From Bordetella genomosp. 1 (GTDB lineage Bacteria; Pseudomonadota; Gammaproteobacteria; Burkholderiales; Burkholderiaceae_B): a stretch of 64,000 nt of DNA. Of this stretch, positions 38,084 through 46,435 are shown piece after piece (positions within the stretch are counted from its first letter, which is position 1; every line of letters starts with the position of its first letter). Where the stretch lies: contig NZ_NEVL01000004.1 of assembly GCF_002261335.1 (NCBI RefSeq), positions 248,001 through 312,000 on the forward strand, in the 5' to 3' direction. The notes beneath the pieces were generated by a model that ran no database searches, had not been told where the DNA came from, and saw only the letters and a list, made by a program, of their open reading frames with translations. Made by a program: the position numbers and the translations under genes.

Positions 38084-39760
38084 ATGCCGCTTCCGAAGTT
38101 GCCTACCCGTCCCGCAGCCATCCTGACCTTTCCCAGTGGAGAGGCCGCCCGGGCGAAGACCCGGGAGGACGCCAGCCCGGACCTCGACGACGAGGACCTG
38201 CTGGTGCAGCCTGAACTCGAAGGAATGACTGCCCCAGGCCGCAAAGAAGCCCCGGCGCCGGTGGCCAAAGCCCCGGCAACCGAACCTGCAAAGAAACCCG
38301 CCCCCGCTGTCGCCAAGCCCACCCGCGCGCCCAAGGCCGTGGCCGGCGCGCGCCAGCGCCGCACCGCCGCCAGCAGCGCGCCGCGCAAGCTGTTCGTGCT
38401 CGACACCAACGTGCTGCTGCACGATCCGAGCTCGATCTTCCGCTTCGAAGAGCACGACATCTTCCTGCCGATGATGACGCTGGAGGAGCTCGACCACCAG
38501 AAGAAGGGCATGTCGGAAGTGGCGCGCAACGCGCGCCAGGTGAGCCGCTCGCTCGACGCCCTGGTCCAGGACACGACCGAGCTCGACGACGGCCTGCCGC
38601 TCGACAAGCTGGGCAACAAGGACGCCACCGGGCGCCTGATGTTCCAGACCACGGCGATCCACAGCACCCTGCCCTCGGACCTGCCGATGGGCAAGGCCGA
38701 CAACCAGATCCTGGGCGTGGTGCGCGCGCTCAAGGAGAAGTTCGCCGACCGCGAGGTCGTGCTGGTGTCCAAGGACATCAACATGCGTCTGAAGGCCCGC
38801 GCGCTGGGCATGGACGCCGAGGACTACTACAACGACCACGTCCTCGAAGACACCGACCTGATGTACGCGGGCGTGATGCAGTTGCCCGAGGACTTCTGGA
38901 ACAAGCACGGCAAGGACGTCGAGTCGTGGCAACAGGGCGGCACCACGTTCTATCGCATCCGCGGTCCCTTGTGTGCGCAGTTCGTGGTCAACCAGTTCGT
39001 CTATTTCGAAGGCCAGATGCCACTGTATGCCCAGGTGCGCGAGGTCAGCGGCAAGACGGCGGTGCTGGCCACGCTGCGTGACTACACCCACGGCAAGAAC
39101 AACGTCTGGGGCATCACGGCGCGCAACCGCGAGCAGAACTTCGCCATGAACCTGCTGATGAACCCGGAATGCGACTTCGTGTCGCTGCTGGGCCAGGCCG
39201 GCACGGGCAAGACGCTGCTGGCGCTCGCCGCCGGCATCACCCAGGTGCTCGAGACCAAGCGCTACACCGAGATCATCATGACCCGCGTCACGGTGCCGGT
39301 GGGCGAGGACATCGGCTTTTTGCCCGGCACCGAAGAAGAGAAGATGCTGCCCTGGATGGGCGCGCTCGAGGACAACCTGGACGTGCTCAACATGGGCGAC
39401 GGCGAAGGCGGTGCCGACTGGGGCCGCGCCGCCACGATGGATCTGATCCGTTCGCGCATCAAGGTCAAGTCGCTCAACTTCATGCGCGGCCGCACCTTCC
39501 TGAACAAGTATCTGATCATCGACGAGGCGCAGAACCTCACGCCCAAGCAGATGAAGACGCTGATCACCCGTGCCGGCCCCGGCACCAAGGTGGTCTGCCT
39601 GGGCAACATCGCGCAGATCGACACGCCCTACCTCACCGAGGGCAGTTCGGGCCTGACCTTCGTGGTCGACCGCTTCAAGGGCTGGCCGCATTCGGGCCAC
39701 GTCACGCTGCAGCGGGGCGAGCGTTCGCGCCTGGCCGATTACGCGGGCGACGTGCTCTGA
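38084..39760 (+). CDS. PIN-PhoH ATPase (PhoH2-type)
   Basis: A 558-residue two-domain protein. A disordered Pro/Ala/Lys-rich N-terminus (to about 98) is followed by a PIN RNase domain (FVLDTNVLLHD with acidic Asp107, TLEELD near residues 132-137). A PhoH ATPase domain follows (Walker A GQAGTGKT at residues 370-377, Walker B-like YLIIDEAQN). PhoH2 proteins couple RNA unwinding to cleavage, and the target is unknown. ATG 38084 is ten bases from AGGAG; a TTG at 38075 lies too close to that site. Both catalytic modules appear intact. Confidence 0.92.
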   Translation: MPLPKLPTRPAAILTFPSGEAARAKTREDASPDLDDEDLLVQPELEGMTAPGRKEAPAPVAKAPATEPAKKPAPAVAKPTRAPKAVAGARQRRTAASSAPRKLFVLDTNVLLHDPSSIFRFEEHDIFLPMMTLEELDHQKKGMSEVARNARQVSRSLDALVQDTTELDDGLPLDKLGNKDATGRLMFQTTAIHSTLPSDLPMGKADNQILGVVRALKEKFADREVVLVSKDINMRLKARALGMDAEDYYNDHVLEDTDLMYAGVMQLPEDFWNKHGKDVESWQQGGTTFYRIRGPLCAQFVVNQFVYFEGQMPLYAQVREVSGKTAVLATLRDYTHGKNNVWGITARNREQNFAMNLLMNPECDFVSLLGQAGTGKTLLALAAGITQVLETKRYTEIIMTRVTVPVGEDIGFLPGTEEEKMLPWMGALEDNLDVLNMGDGEGGADWGRAATMDLIRSRIKVKSLNFMRGRTFLNKYLIIDEAQNLTPKQMKTLITRAGPGTKVVCLGNIAQIDTPYLTEGSSGLTFVVDRFKGWPHSGHVTLQRGERSRLADYAGDVL

Positions 39761-39784
39761 GCGCATCGCCTCCCGTCTGATCCG

Positions 39785-39808
39785 ACCCGCGCCTCGGCGC
39801 GGGTTTTT
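39785..39808 (+). terminator. Terminator of the PhoH gene
   Basis: CCCGCGCC (39786-39793) pairs with GGCGCGGG (39796-39803) with a tight loop, then five T at 39804-39808. Confidence 0.8.
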
Positions 39809-39908
39809 ACTTGTGGTTTGCCAAACCCGGTTACCTTGAGCGGGCCGACCGGCCCGCCCCCGGTGTAGCATCCCGTTATTGTCACTGTTACCTGCCCGCC
39901 CCGCTTCA

Positions 39909-40901
39909 ATGTCCGTACCCGCCGCCCCCTCGCTGCCCGTGGGCATCACCATGGGTGATGCCGCCGGCATCGGCCCCGAGATCATCATCAAGGCCTGTGC
40001 CCAGGGCCTGGGCGCGCCCGCCATCGTGTTCGGCGACGCCGGCGCGCTGCGCCGCACGGCGCAATCGCTGGGCGCCCGCCTCGAGATCGTGGAGATCGAC
40101 GATGCCCGCGCCGCCCGGCCGGGCGCCGGCCGCCTGGAAGTGGTGCGCACCGGCGCGCCGCTGCCGGCCGATCTGGCGCTGGGCCGGGTGAGCGCGGCCG
40201 CCGGCCAGGGCGCCTACGACTACCTGTGCGCGGCCATCGATGCGGCCCAGGCCGGCGCGATCCGCGCCATCGTGACCGCACCGCTCAACAAGCACTCCAT
40301 GCACCTGGCCGGCATCGACCAGCCCGGCCATACCGAAATCCTGGCCGAGCGCTCGAACACGGCCGACTTCGCCATGATGCTGGCCAACGACGAGCTGCGC
40401 GTGCTGCTGGTGACCATCCACGTAGCCCTGGCCGACGTGATGGCCCGCATCACGCCAGAGGCCGAGCTGCGCGCCATGCGCCTGGCCGACCAGGCCTGCC
40501 GCCAGATGGGCATCGCGCAGCCCCGCGTGGCGGTGGCCGGGCTCAATCCGCATGCGGGCGAAGACGGCAAGTTCGGCCGCGAAGACATCGACATCATTGC
40601 CCCGGCCGTGGCGCGCGCCCGCGCCGAGGGCATCGACGCATCGGGCCCCTGGCCCGGCGACACCATTTTCATGCGCGCACGCCGCGGCGAGTTCGATATC
40701 GTCGTGGCCCAGTACCACGACCAGGGCCTGATCCCGGTGAAATACCTGGGCATCGACCATGGCGTGAATGTCACCGTCGGCCTGCCGTTCGTGCGCACCA
40801 GCGTCGACCACGGCACCGCCTTCGACATCGCCGGCCAGGGCATCGCCGACCACGCTTCGCTGGTGGCCGCGTTCGATCTGGCACTCGCCATGACGCCCTG
40901 A
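39909..40901 (+). CDS. PdxA-family dehydrogenase (PdxA or PdxA2)
   Basis: A 330-residue PdxA-like enzyme. It begins LPVGITMGDAAGIGPEIIIK, with MGDAAG in place of the more usual MGDPAG. The three metal-binding His are recognisable in VTIHVALADV, AGLNPHAGEDG and AQYHDQGLIPVKY. PdxA oxidises 4-phosphohydroxythreonine in vitamin B6 synthesis; PdxA2 relatives act on other phospho-sugar acids such as 4-phospho-threonate. In relatives the B6 enzyme usually sits near ksgA/surA (recalled, not checked). Here it lies 40 bp before a MurA paralogue, so a PdxA2-like role is quite possible. ATG 39909 is chosen over 39879. Confidence 0.8.
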   Translation: MSVPAAPSLPVGITMGDAAGIGPEIIIKACAQGLGAPAIVFGDAGALRRTAQSLGARLEIVEIDDARAARPGAGRLEVVRTGAPLPADLALGRVSAAAGQGAYDYLCAAIDAAQAGAIRAIVTAPLNKHSMHLAGIDQPGHTEILAERSNTADFAMMLANDELRVLLVTIHVALADVMARITPEAELRAMRLADQACRQMGIAQPRVAVAGLNPHAGEDGKFGREDIDIIAPAVARARAEGIDASGPWPGDTIFMRARRGEFDIVVAQYHDQGLIPVKYLGIDHGVNVTVGLPFVRTSVDHGTAFDIAGQGIADHASLVAAFDLALAMTP

Positions 40902-40941
40902 CCCCAGGCCCGCCCCCGACTCCTCCGAATACCTGAATCCC

Positions 40942-42240
40942 ATGTCCAGTCTCATCGTTCACGGCGGCAAGCCGCTACGCGGCGAAATCCAGCCGTCCGC
41001 CAACAAGAACGCGGTGCTGCCGATCCTGTGCGCCACCCTGCTCACCAACGAGCCGCTGCGCCTGCACGGCGTGCCCGACATCACCGACGTGCGCAAGATC
41101 CTCGACATCTTCCGCACGCTGGGCAGCGACGTGCAGCTCGATCCGGTGACGCGCACGCTCGACCTGCATCACCACGCCACCACGTTCGACGCGACGCGCC
41201 ACCGCCTGCCCGAGGAAATGCGCTCGTCGATCATGCTGGTGCCGCCGCTGCTGGCGCGCTTCGGCGTGGCGCGTCTCGAAGACAATGTGAAGGGCTGCAC
41301 GCTGGGCGTGCGCGAGATCGATCCGCACGTGGAGGTGTTCCGCCGCTTCGGCGGCCAGGTCGAGCGCGCCGAGGGGTCGCTGCTGGTGCACGGCGAGCGT
41401 CTCACGCCGACCGACCACTGGCTCGACTACGCGTCGGTCACCACCACCGAGAACTTCGTGCTGTGCGCGGCCGCCGCGTCGGGCACCTCGACCCTGACCA
41501 ACGCTGCCTCCGAGCCGCACGTGCAGGAGTTCTGCCGCTTCATGACCCTGATCGGCGTGCGCATCGACGGCCTGGGCACCTCGCGCCTGACCGTGCACGG
41601 CGGCCAGACGCTCAAGGGCGGCGAGTTCCGCTTCGCCGAAGACTTCCACGAGATCACGACCTTCCTGGCGCTGGGCGCGATCACGGGCGGCGACGTCGTG
41701 GTGCGCAACACCACGCCCGAGGATTTCCCGCTGATCGACCGCACCTTCGCCAAGTTCGGCGTGCGCATCGTGCACGAGAACGGCTGGTCGCGTGCGCTGG
41801 TCGACGGCCCGCTGAAGGTGCAGACGCCCTTCACCAGCAACGTGCTGACCAAGGTCGAGGCCGCGCCGTGGCCCTACGTGCCGGTCGACCTGCTGCCGAT
41901 CTTCATCGCGCTGGGCGTGAGCGCCCAGGGCAACGCGATGTTCTGGAACAAGGTCTACGACGGCGCGCTCGGCTGGTCCACCGAGCTGTCCAAGTTCGGC
42001 GCCCACGTGTTCCAGTCGGACCCGCATCGCCTCATCACCTTCGGCGGCGGCCCGCTCACCCCGGCCGTGGTCGAGAGCCCCTACATCATCCGCGTGGCGA
42101 TCGCGCTGTTCATGGTCGCCGCCAGCATCGATGGTCGCTCCGAGATCCGCTACGCCGCCCCCATCCGCCGCGCCCACCCGCGCTTCGTGGAGAACCTGCG
42201 CGCGCTGGGTGCGGATGTGGAGTGGACACAAGAGGATTAA
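40942..42240 (+). CDS. MurA-like enolpyruvyl transferase, probable second copy
   Basis: A 432-residue UDP-GlcNAc 1-carboxyvinyltransferase homologue. Key MurA residues are kept: Lys22-Asn23 (SANKNAVLPIL), an Arg in EEMRSSIMLVPPLLARFG, Cys119 and an Arg in KGCTLGVREIDPHVEVF, and an Asp in YVPVDLLPIF. The surrounding sequence departs from housekeeping MurA: the loop lacks PGGC, and PVDLLPIF replaces the usual PTDMQAQ. Housekeeping murA is normally near hisG in related genomes (recalled, not checked), so this is probably a paralogue. It may give a second cell-wall enzyme or act on another UDP-sugar. Repeats follow immediately. Confidence 0.8.
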   Translation: MSSLIVHGGKPLRGEIQPSANKNAVLPILCATLLTNEPLRLHGVPDITDVRKILDIFRTLGSDVQLDPVTRTLDLHHHATTFDATRHRLPEEMRSSIMLVPPLLARFGVARLEDNVKGCTLGVREIDPHVEVFRRFGGQVERAEGSLLVHGERLTPTDHWLDYASVTTTENFVLCAAAASGTSTLTNAASEPHVQEFCRFMTLIGVRIDGLGTSRLTVHGGQTLKGGEFRFAEDFHEITTFLALGAITGGDVVVRNTTPEDFPLIDRTFAKFGVRIVHENGWSRALVDGPLKVQTPFTSNVLTKVEAAPWPYVPVDLLPIFIALGVSAQGNAMFWNKVYDGALGWSTELSKFGAHVFQSDPHRLITFGGGPLTPAVVESPYIIRVAIALFMVAASIDGRSEIRYAAPIRRAHPRFVENLRALGADVEWTQED

Positions 42241-42261
42241 GGGCCCCCACGCTGGGGAGGG

Positions 42262-42505
42262 GCCCCCACGCCGCGCGCTGACGCGCTTGCTGCCCCCCGA
42301 GGGGGCTCGCCGCCTTCGGGCGGCCGGGCGGCGGAGGGAAAAGCCCCCATGCTGCGCGCTGACGCGCTTGCTGCCCCCCAAGGGGGCGCGCCGCCTTCGG
42401 GCGGCCGGACGGCGGAGGGAAAAGCCCCCACGCTGCGCGCTGACGCGCTTGCTGCCCCCCAAGGGGGCTCGCCGCCTTCGGGGCGGCCGGGCGGCGGCGT
42501 GGCTA
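42262..42505. repeat. Three tandem 81-bp GC-rich palindromic units
   Basis: Units begin at 42262, 42343 and 42424 with exactly 81-bp spacing and few differences. Each contains CCCCCC(A/G)AGGGGG and CCGCC-TTCG-GGCGG hairpins, like the extragenic palindromes common after genes in Burkholderiales. The first hairpins lie directly after the MurA-like stop and may act as terminators. Confidence 0.85.
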
Positions 42506-42558
42506 TTCTTGCAAAGGATTCAGAGCCACTGCCCGCGCGGTGTCGGGGCTCTGAAAAC

Positions 42559-42899
42559 AAAGGTGTCAGACTGCATTTTCGGCAGGCGGCTGCGCCGAAA
42601 GAAAGGTGTCAGACTGCATTTTTGACAGCCCGTTGCGCCTAAACAAAGGTGTCAGACTACATTTTTGGCGGGTGCCTGTTGCCCGGAAAATGTAGTCTGA
42701 CACCTTTGTTTTTGGCGCTTCGAGGGAAGCGCTGGCTGTCTTTGCGTGGCGCTTCCAACAATGGTGTCAGACTGCATTTTTGACATTCGCCTGTGCCGAA
42801 ACAAAGGTGTCAGACTGCATTTTTGCTCGGGGAGTTGCCCGGAAAATGCAGTCTGACACCTTTGTTTTGCGGGGCGGGAAAATGCAGTCTGACACCTTT
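42559..42899. repeat. Cluster of eight 21-bp REP-like elements
   Basis: The core AAAGGTGTCAGACTGCATTTT occurs forward at 42559, 42602, 42645 (TAC variant), 42760 (AAT start) and 42803. It occurs inverted at 42687-42707 (GTA variant), 42843-42863 and 42879-42899. Copies at 42645/42687 and at 42803/42843 form long inverted pairs around about 20-bp spacers that both end TTGCCCGG. This is the layout of REP doublets (REPINs) mobilised by RAYT-type Y1 transposases; no such gene is in the window. Confidence 0.85.
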
Positions 42900-42998
42900 G
42901 TTTGGTGGGGTTGCTTCGCGACCTGAACGAAAGCTGTCCGGGTTGTTGGACAACGGGGACTACAATAGGCGCGCTTTTAAGACCAACTCTTGCGCCTC

Positions 42999-43973
42999 AT
43001 GTCCCGCCTCGCCCGCTTCCTGCCTGACCGCTTCACGCTGCTTCTCATCACCACCGTCATCATCGCCAGCCTGGTGCCCGCGCACGGCCAGGGCATCGTG
43101 GCGTTTGGCTGGATCACCAACATCGCGGTTGCGCTGCTGTTCTTCCTGCATGGCGCGCGGCTGTCGCGCGATGCGATCGTTGCGGGGGTCACGCACTGGC
43201 GCCTGCACCTCACGATCTTCTCGGCCACCTTCCTGATGTTCCCCCTGCTCGGGGTCGCACTCAAGCCGGTGCTCGAGCCGCTGGTCACGCCCGAGCTCTA
43301 CCTCGGCGTCCTGTTCCTGTGCTGCCTGCCGGCCACCGTGCAATCGGCCATCGCGTTCACCTCGATGGCGCGCGGCAACGTGCCCGCGGCAGTGTGCAGC
43401 GCGTCGGCCTCGAGCCTGCTGGGCATCTTCATCACGCCGCTTCTGGTCGGCACCGTGGTCGCCAGCGCGGCCGCCGCGCCGATCTCGTTCGATGCCGTGG
43501 GCAAGATCATGCTGCAGCTGCTGCTGCCCTTCGTGCTGGGCCAGCTGCTGCGCCCGTGGATCGGCGCCTGGGTGCACCGCCGCAAGGCGCTGCTGAAGTG
43601 GGTCGACCAGGGTTCGATCCTGCTGGTCGTGTACACCGCCTTCTCCGAAGCCGTGAACGAAGGCCTGTGGCAGAACACGCCGGTGCCGGCGCTGCTGGGC
43701 CTGGTGGTCTGCTGCGCCGTGATCCTGGCGCTGGCGCTGGCCGGTTCGCAGCTGATGGGCAAGCTCTTCGGCTTCGACCTGCCCGATCGCATCACGCTGC
43801 TGTTCTGCGGCTCCAAGAAGAGCCTGGCCAGCGGCATCCCGATGGCCCAGGTGATCTTCGCCGGCCAGGCCGTCGGCGCGATCGTGCTGCCGCTGATGTT
43901 GTTTCACCAGATCCAGCTGATGGTGTGCGCGGTGCTGGCGTCGCGCTACGCCCGCCGTCCCGAGACGGAATGA
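42999..43973 (+). CDS. Bile acid:sodium symporter (BASS) family transporter
   Basis: A 324-residue membrane protein of the BASS superfamily (YfeH/SBF-like). About ten hydrophobic spans are visible, with ITNIAVALLFFLHGARLSRDAI, LFLCCLPATVQSAIAFTSMARGN and the conserved late segment LFCGSKKSLASGIPMAQVIF. Members move organic anions with Na+; the substrate is unknown. ATG 42999 (MSRLARFLPDRFTLLL) is preferred; a TTG at 42990 would add three residues. Neither has a strong ribosome binding site. It follows the repeat region and is convergent with dnaB. Confidence 0.88.
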   Translation: MSRLARFLPDRFTLLLITTVIIASLVPAHGQGIVAFGWITNIAVALLFFLHGARLSRDAIVAGVTHWRLHLTIFSATFLMFPLLGVALKPVLEPLVTPELYLGVLFLCCLPATVQSAIAFTSMARGNVPAAVCSASASSLLGIFITPLLVGTVVASAAAAPISFDAVGKIMLQLLLPFVLGQLLRPWIGAWVHRRKALLKWVDQGSILLVVYTAFSEAVNEGLWQNTPVPALLGLVVCCAVILALALAGSQLMGKLFGFDLPDRITLLFCGSKKSLASGIPMAQVIFAGQAVGAIVLPLMLFHQIQLMVCAVLASRYARRPETE

Positions 43974-44006
43974 GCGACGGGCGCGTCGAGCGCCCTGCCC
44001 GACCCG

Positions 44007-44038
44007 AAAAAAAACGGCCCCGCGGGGCCGTTTTTTTT
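44007..44038. terminator. Bidirectional terminator between the BASS gene and dnaB
   Basis: A perfect palindrome: eight A, ACGGCCCC-like arm, GGGGCCG arm, eight T. It can stop transcription from both sides. Confidence 0.92.
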
Positions 44039-44049
44039 GCCTGCCGGGC

Positions 44050-45423
44050 TCAGTACTGCTGGGCGCCGGTGTAGTTGAGGAAGCGCGTGCTCATGCCCTG
44101 GAAGGTCAGGCGCACGGTGCCGATCGGCCCGTTACGCTGCTTGCCGATGATGATCTCCGCCGAGCCCTTGTCGGGCGAATCGGGGTTGTAGACCTCGTCG
44201 CGATAGATGAAGAGGATCAGGTCGGCATCCTGTTCGATGGCGCCCGATTCGCGCAGGTCGCTCATCACGGGACGCTTGTTGGGACGCTGTTCCAGGCTTC
44301 GGTTCAGCTGCGACAGCGCGATGAGCGGGCAGTTGAGCTCCTTGGCCAGGCCCTTGAGCGAACGCGAGATTTCCGACACCTCGGTGGCGCGGTTCTCGCC
44401 CGACGAGTTGGCCGACATCAGCTGCAGGTAGTCGATGATGATGAGGCCGAGCTGGCCGCACTGGCGCGCCAGACGGCGGCAGCGCGCGCGCACTTCCATC
44501 GAGCTGAGCGCGGGCGTCTCGTCGATGTAGACCTGCGCGTCCTGCATCAGCTGCACGGCGTGCGTGACGCGCGGCCAGTCTTCGGCGATCAGCTTGCCGG
44601 TACGCATGCGATGCTGGTCGAGCATGCCGACCGAGCCCAGCATACGCATGGCGAGCTGCACCGCGCCCATTTCCATCGAGAACACCGCCACCGGCAGGCC
44701 CTGCTCGATGGCGACGTGTTCGCCGATGTTCATCGAGAACGAGGTCTTGCCCATCGAGGGGCGGCCCGCCACGATGATCAGGTCGCCGCCCTGCAGGCCG
44801 GAGGTCATCTTGTCGAGGTCGGCAAAGCCCGTGGGCACGCCGGTCACGTCGGAATCGCTGTCGCGGTGATAGAGCTCGTCGATGCGCTCGACCACCTGCG
44901 TCAGCAGCGGCTGGATTTCCTTGAAGCCGCCGCCGCCCTTGTCGCCCTCCTGGGCGATCTTGAACACCTTGGATTCGGCCTCGTCGAGCAGCTGGCGCGC
45001 TTCCTTGCCTTGCGGATTGAGCGCGCCGGCGGCGATCTCGTCGGCCACGGTCACGAGCTTGCGCAGCGTGGCGCGCTCGCTCACGATCTCGGCGTAGCGG
45101 CGGATGTTGGCGGCCGAGGGCGTGTTGTGCGCCAGGGCGTTGAGGTAGGCCAGGCCGCCCACGTCTTCGGCCTTGCCGCTGGTCGTGAGCGCCTCGTTGA
45201 CCGTGATCACGTCGGCCGGCCGCGCCAGCGCGATCAGCTTGGCGATGTGCTGCCAGATCAGGCGGTGATCGTGGCGGTAGAAATCCTCTTCGGTCAGGAC
45301 GTCGGCGATCCGGTCCCAGGCGGCGTTGTCGAGCAGCAGCCCGCCGAGCACCGATTGCTCGGCCTCGATCGAATGGGGCGGTACGCGCAGGTATTCAAGC
45401 TGCTTGTCGGCGGGGGTATTCAT
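44050..45423 (-). CDS. dnaB: Replicative DNA helicase
   Basis: DnaB, 457 residues, unwinds DNA at the replication fork. The N-terminal primase-binding domain (about 8-115) has SIEAEQSVLGGLLLDN. A linker and the RecA-like domain follow: Walker A GRPSMGKTS at about 220-228, LGLIIIDYLQLM for Walker B, and SRSLKGLAKELNCPLIALSQLNR. ATG 45423 (MNTPADKQLEYLRVPPHS) overlaps the stop of the upstream kinase-like gene as ATGA. The ORF extension upstream is a shadow of that gene. Confidence 0.97.
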   Translation of the reverse strand: MNTPADKQLEYLRVPPHSIEAEQSVLGGLLLDNAAWDRIADVLTEEDFYRHDHRLIWQHIAKLIALARPADVITVNEALTTSGKAEDVGGLAYLNALAHNTPSAANIRRYAEIVSERATLRKLVTVADEIAAGALNPQGKEARQLLDEAESKVFKIAQEGDKGGGGFKEIQPLLTQVVERIDELYHRDSDSDVTGVPTGFADLDKMTSGLQGGDLIIVAGRPSMGKTSFSMNIGEHVAIEQGLPVAVFSMEMGAVQLAMRMLGSVGMLDQHRMRTGKLIAEDWPRVTHAVQLMQDAQVYIDETPALSSMEVRARCRRLARQCGQLGLIIIDYLQLMSANSSGENRATEVSEISRSLKGLAKELNCPLIALSQLNRSLEQRPNKRPVMSDLRESGAIEQDADLILFIYRDEVYNPDSPDKGSAEIIIGKQRNGPIGTVRLTFQGMSTRFLNYTGAQQY

Positions 45424-46253
45424 CGCAGAAAAGACCTCAGGGTGTCGGCCACCCGGAAAAATGCACGGACGTCGCTGCCCTTGATCCAGCCGGCGATCGG
45501 GCGCAGCACGCGCGCGGCGCCGCACAGCAGGCGGGCCAGGCGTTCGAAGCTGGCGCGCACGGCGGGGTCGGGATTGACGTCGAAATAAGTGTCCAGCACC
45601 AGTTTACCCATCACCGGCCGATCGGCGTCCGGGATGCGTCCCAGCGCCGTCAGGGAGCTGAGGGTCTGGAACAGATCATAGGCCTGGGTCAGCGGCAACG
45701 ACAGCGCGTTGCCGATGTTTTCCTCGAAATCGATGCGCCACAGCAGGCCGTCGCGCACGGTCACGTTGCGCACCTGGGCGCCGCCGTGCCAGAGGCCGCG
45801 CACGTGGAACGCGGCCAGGTCGGCGGCGAGCATGCGGGTCAGGCGCAGACGCTCGGCGGTATCGGCGGGGCGCAACAGCTCCGGCAGCGCGCGGCCGACG
45901 TGTTCGAGCACCAGCAGATTGGGCTCCTGCCACCACACCTCGGGCACGCGGCAGCCGGTCTGCAGCAGGCGGCGCAGCCGCACCGCCTCGTGGGCGAGGC
46001 CATTGCGCAGCAGCACGCCCGGGCGCGGGAATTCGCCCAGCAGCAGCTTGCACACCAGGCCCAGCAGGAACGCGCGCACATAGCGCAGCGCGTAGCTCAC
46101 GCCGCGCATCACGCTCGGACGGCGGCGCTTGACGACGCAGGGCACGCCGTCGATGGTCACTTCCTTGACCGACTTCACCCGCGCCGCGTCGGCGCTTTCC
46201 AGCCAGGCACGCAAGCCGGCCGGCGCATTCTGGTGCAGTGGCGTCTGTGTCAA
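45420..46253 (-). CDS. Kinase-fold protein lacking the usual catalytic Asp
   Basis: A 277-residue protein with the pattern of small bacterial protein/lipid kinases (RIO, Bud32, Kdo-kinase relatives). A candidate ATP-binding Lys is in VPCVVKRRRPS (Lys42). The catalytic-loop equivalent reads HGGAQVRN (residues 156-163), with Gly where HGDxxxxN kinases have Asp; the metal-binding motif is IDFEEN (Asp175). A hydrophobic stretch lies at residues 55-72. The start is a TTG at 46253, seven bases after GAGG. It overlaps dnaB by four bases, so it is translationally coupled to the helicase. It may be a pseudokinase or a divergent phosphotransferase. Confidence 0.75.
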   Translation of the reverse strand: MTQTPLHQNAPAGLRAWLESADAARVKSVKEVTIDGVPCVVKRRRPSVMRGVSYALRYVRAFLLGLVCKLLLGEFPRPGVLLRNGLAHEAVRLRRLLQTGCRVPEVWWQEPNLLVLEHVGRALPELLRPADTAERLRLTRMLAADLAAFHVRGLWHGGAQVRNVTVRDGLLWRIDFEENIGNALSLPLTQAYDLFQTLSSLTALGRIPDADRPVMGKLVLDTYFDVNPDPAVRASFERLARLLCGAARVLRPIAGWIKGSDVRAFFRVADTLRSFLR

Positions 46254-46379
46254 ACCATTCCCTCTGAGACATCAAGGCGGCATCCGCGGAGGATGCCACA
46301 CGCATGAACACGAAACTCGTGCGCTGGCCACATTATCGGCCGCGCGGGTGAAACGGCGGCGGCGGGACGCCGCAGCCAG

Positions 46380-46408
46380 AAAAAAAGCCGGCGCGAGGCC
46401 GGCTTTTT
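46380..46408 (-). terminator. Terminator after rplI
   Basis: AAGCCGGC (46385-46392) pairs with GCCGGCTT (46398-46405), with seven T on the minus strand at 46386-46380. It separates the ribosomal cluster from the kinase-like gene and dnaB. Confidence 0.85.
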
Positions 46409-46435
46409 CTTGCCTTTGCGAGATGCAGAAGGCGA

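Larger units (their letters stand above)
42241..42998. other. Repeat-filled intergenic region
   Basis: A 758-bp spacer with no gene. It contains three 81-bp GC-rich units (42262-42505), then eight copies of a 21-bp element (42559-42899), then about 100 bp that must hold the promoter of the BASS transporter gene. The short frames across it come from the repeats. Confidence 0.8.

Noticed and set aside
39909-40901. Firm assignment as the vitamin B6 enzyme PdxA
   Set aside because: The MGDAAG variant and the MurA-paralogue neighbour make PdxA2 equally likely; no gene symbol given.
42559-42899. CRISPR array
   Set aside because: The 21-bp copies occur in both orientations with irregular spacing, unlike direct repeats with uniform spacers, and no cas gene is present.
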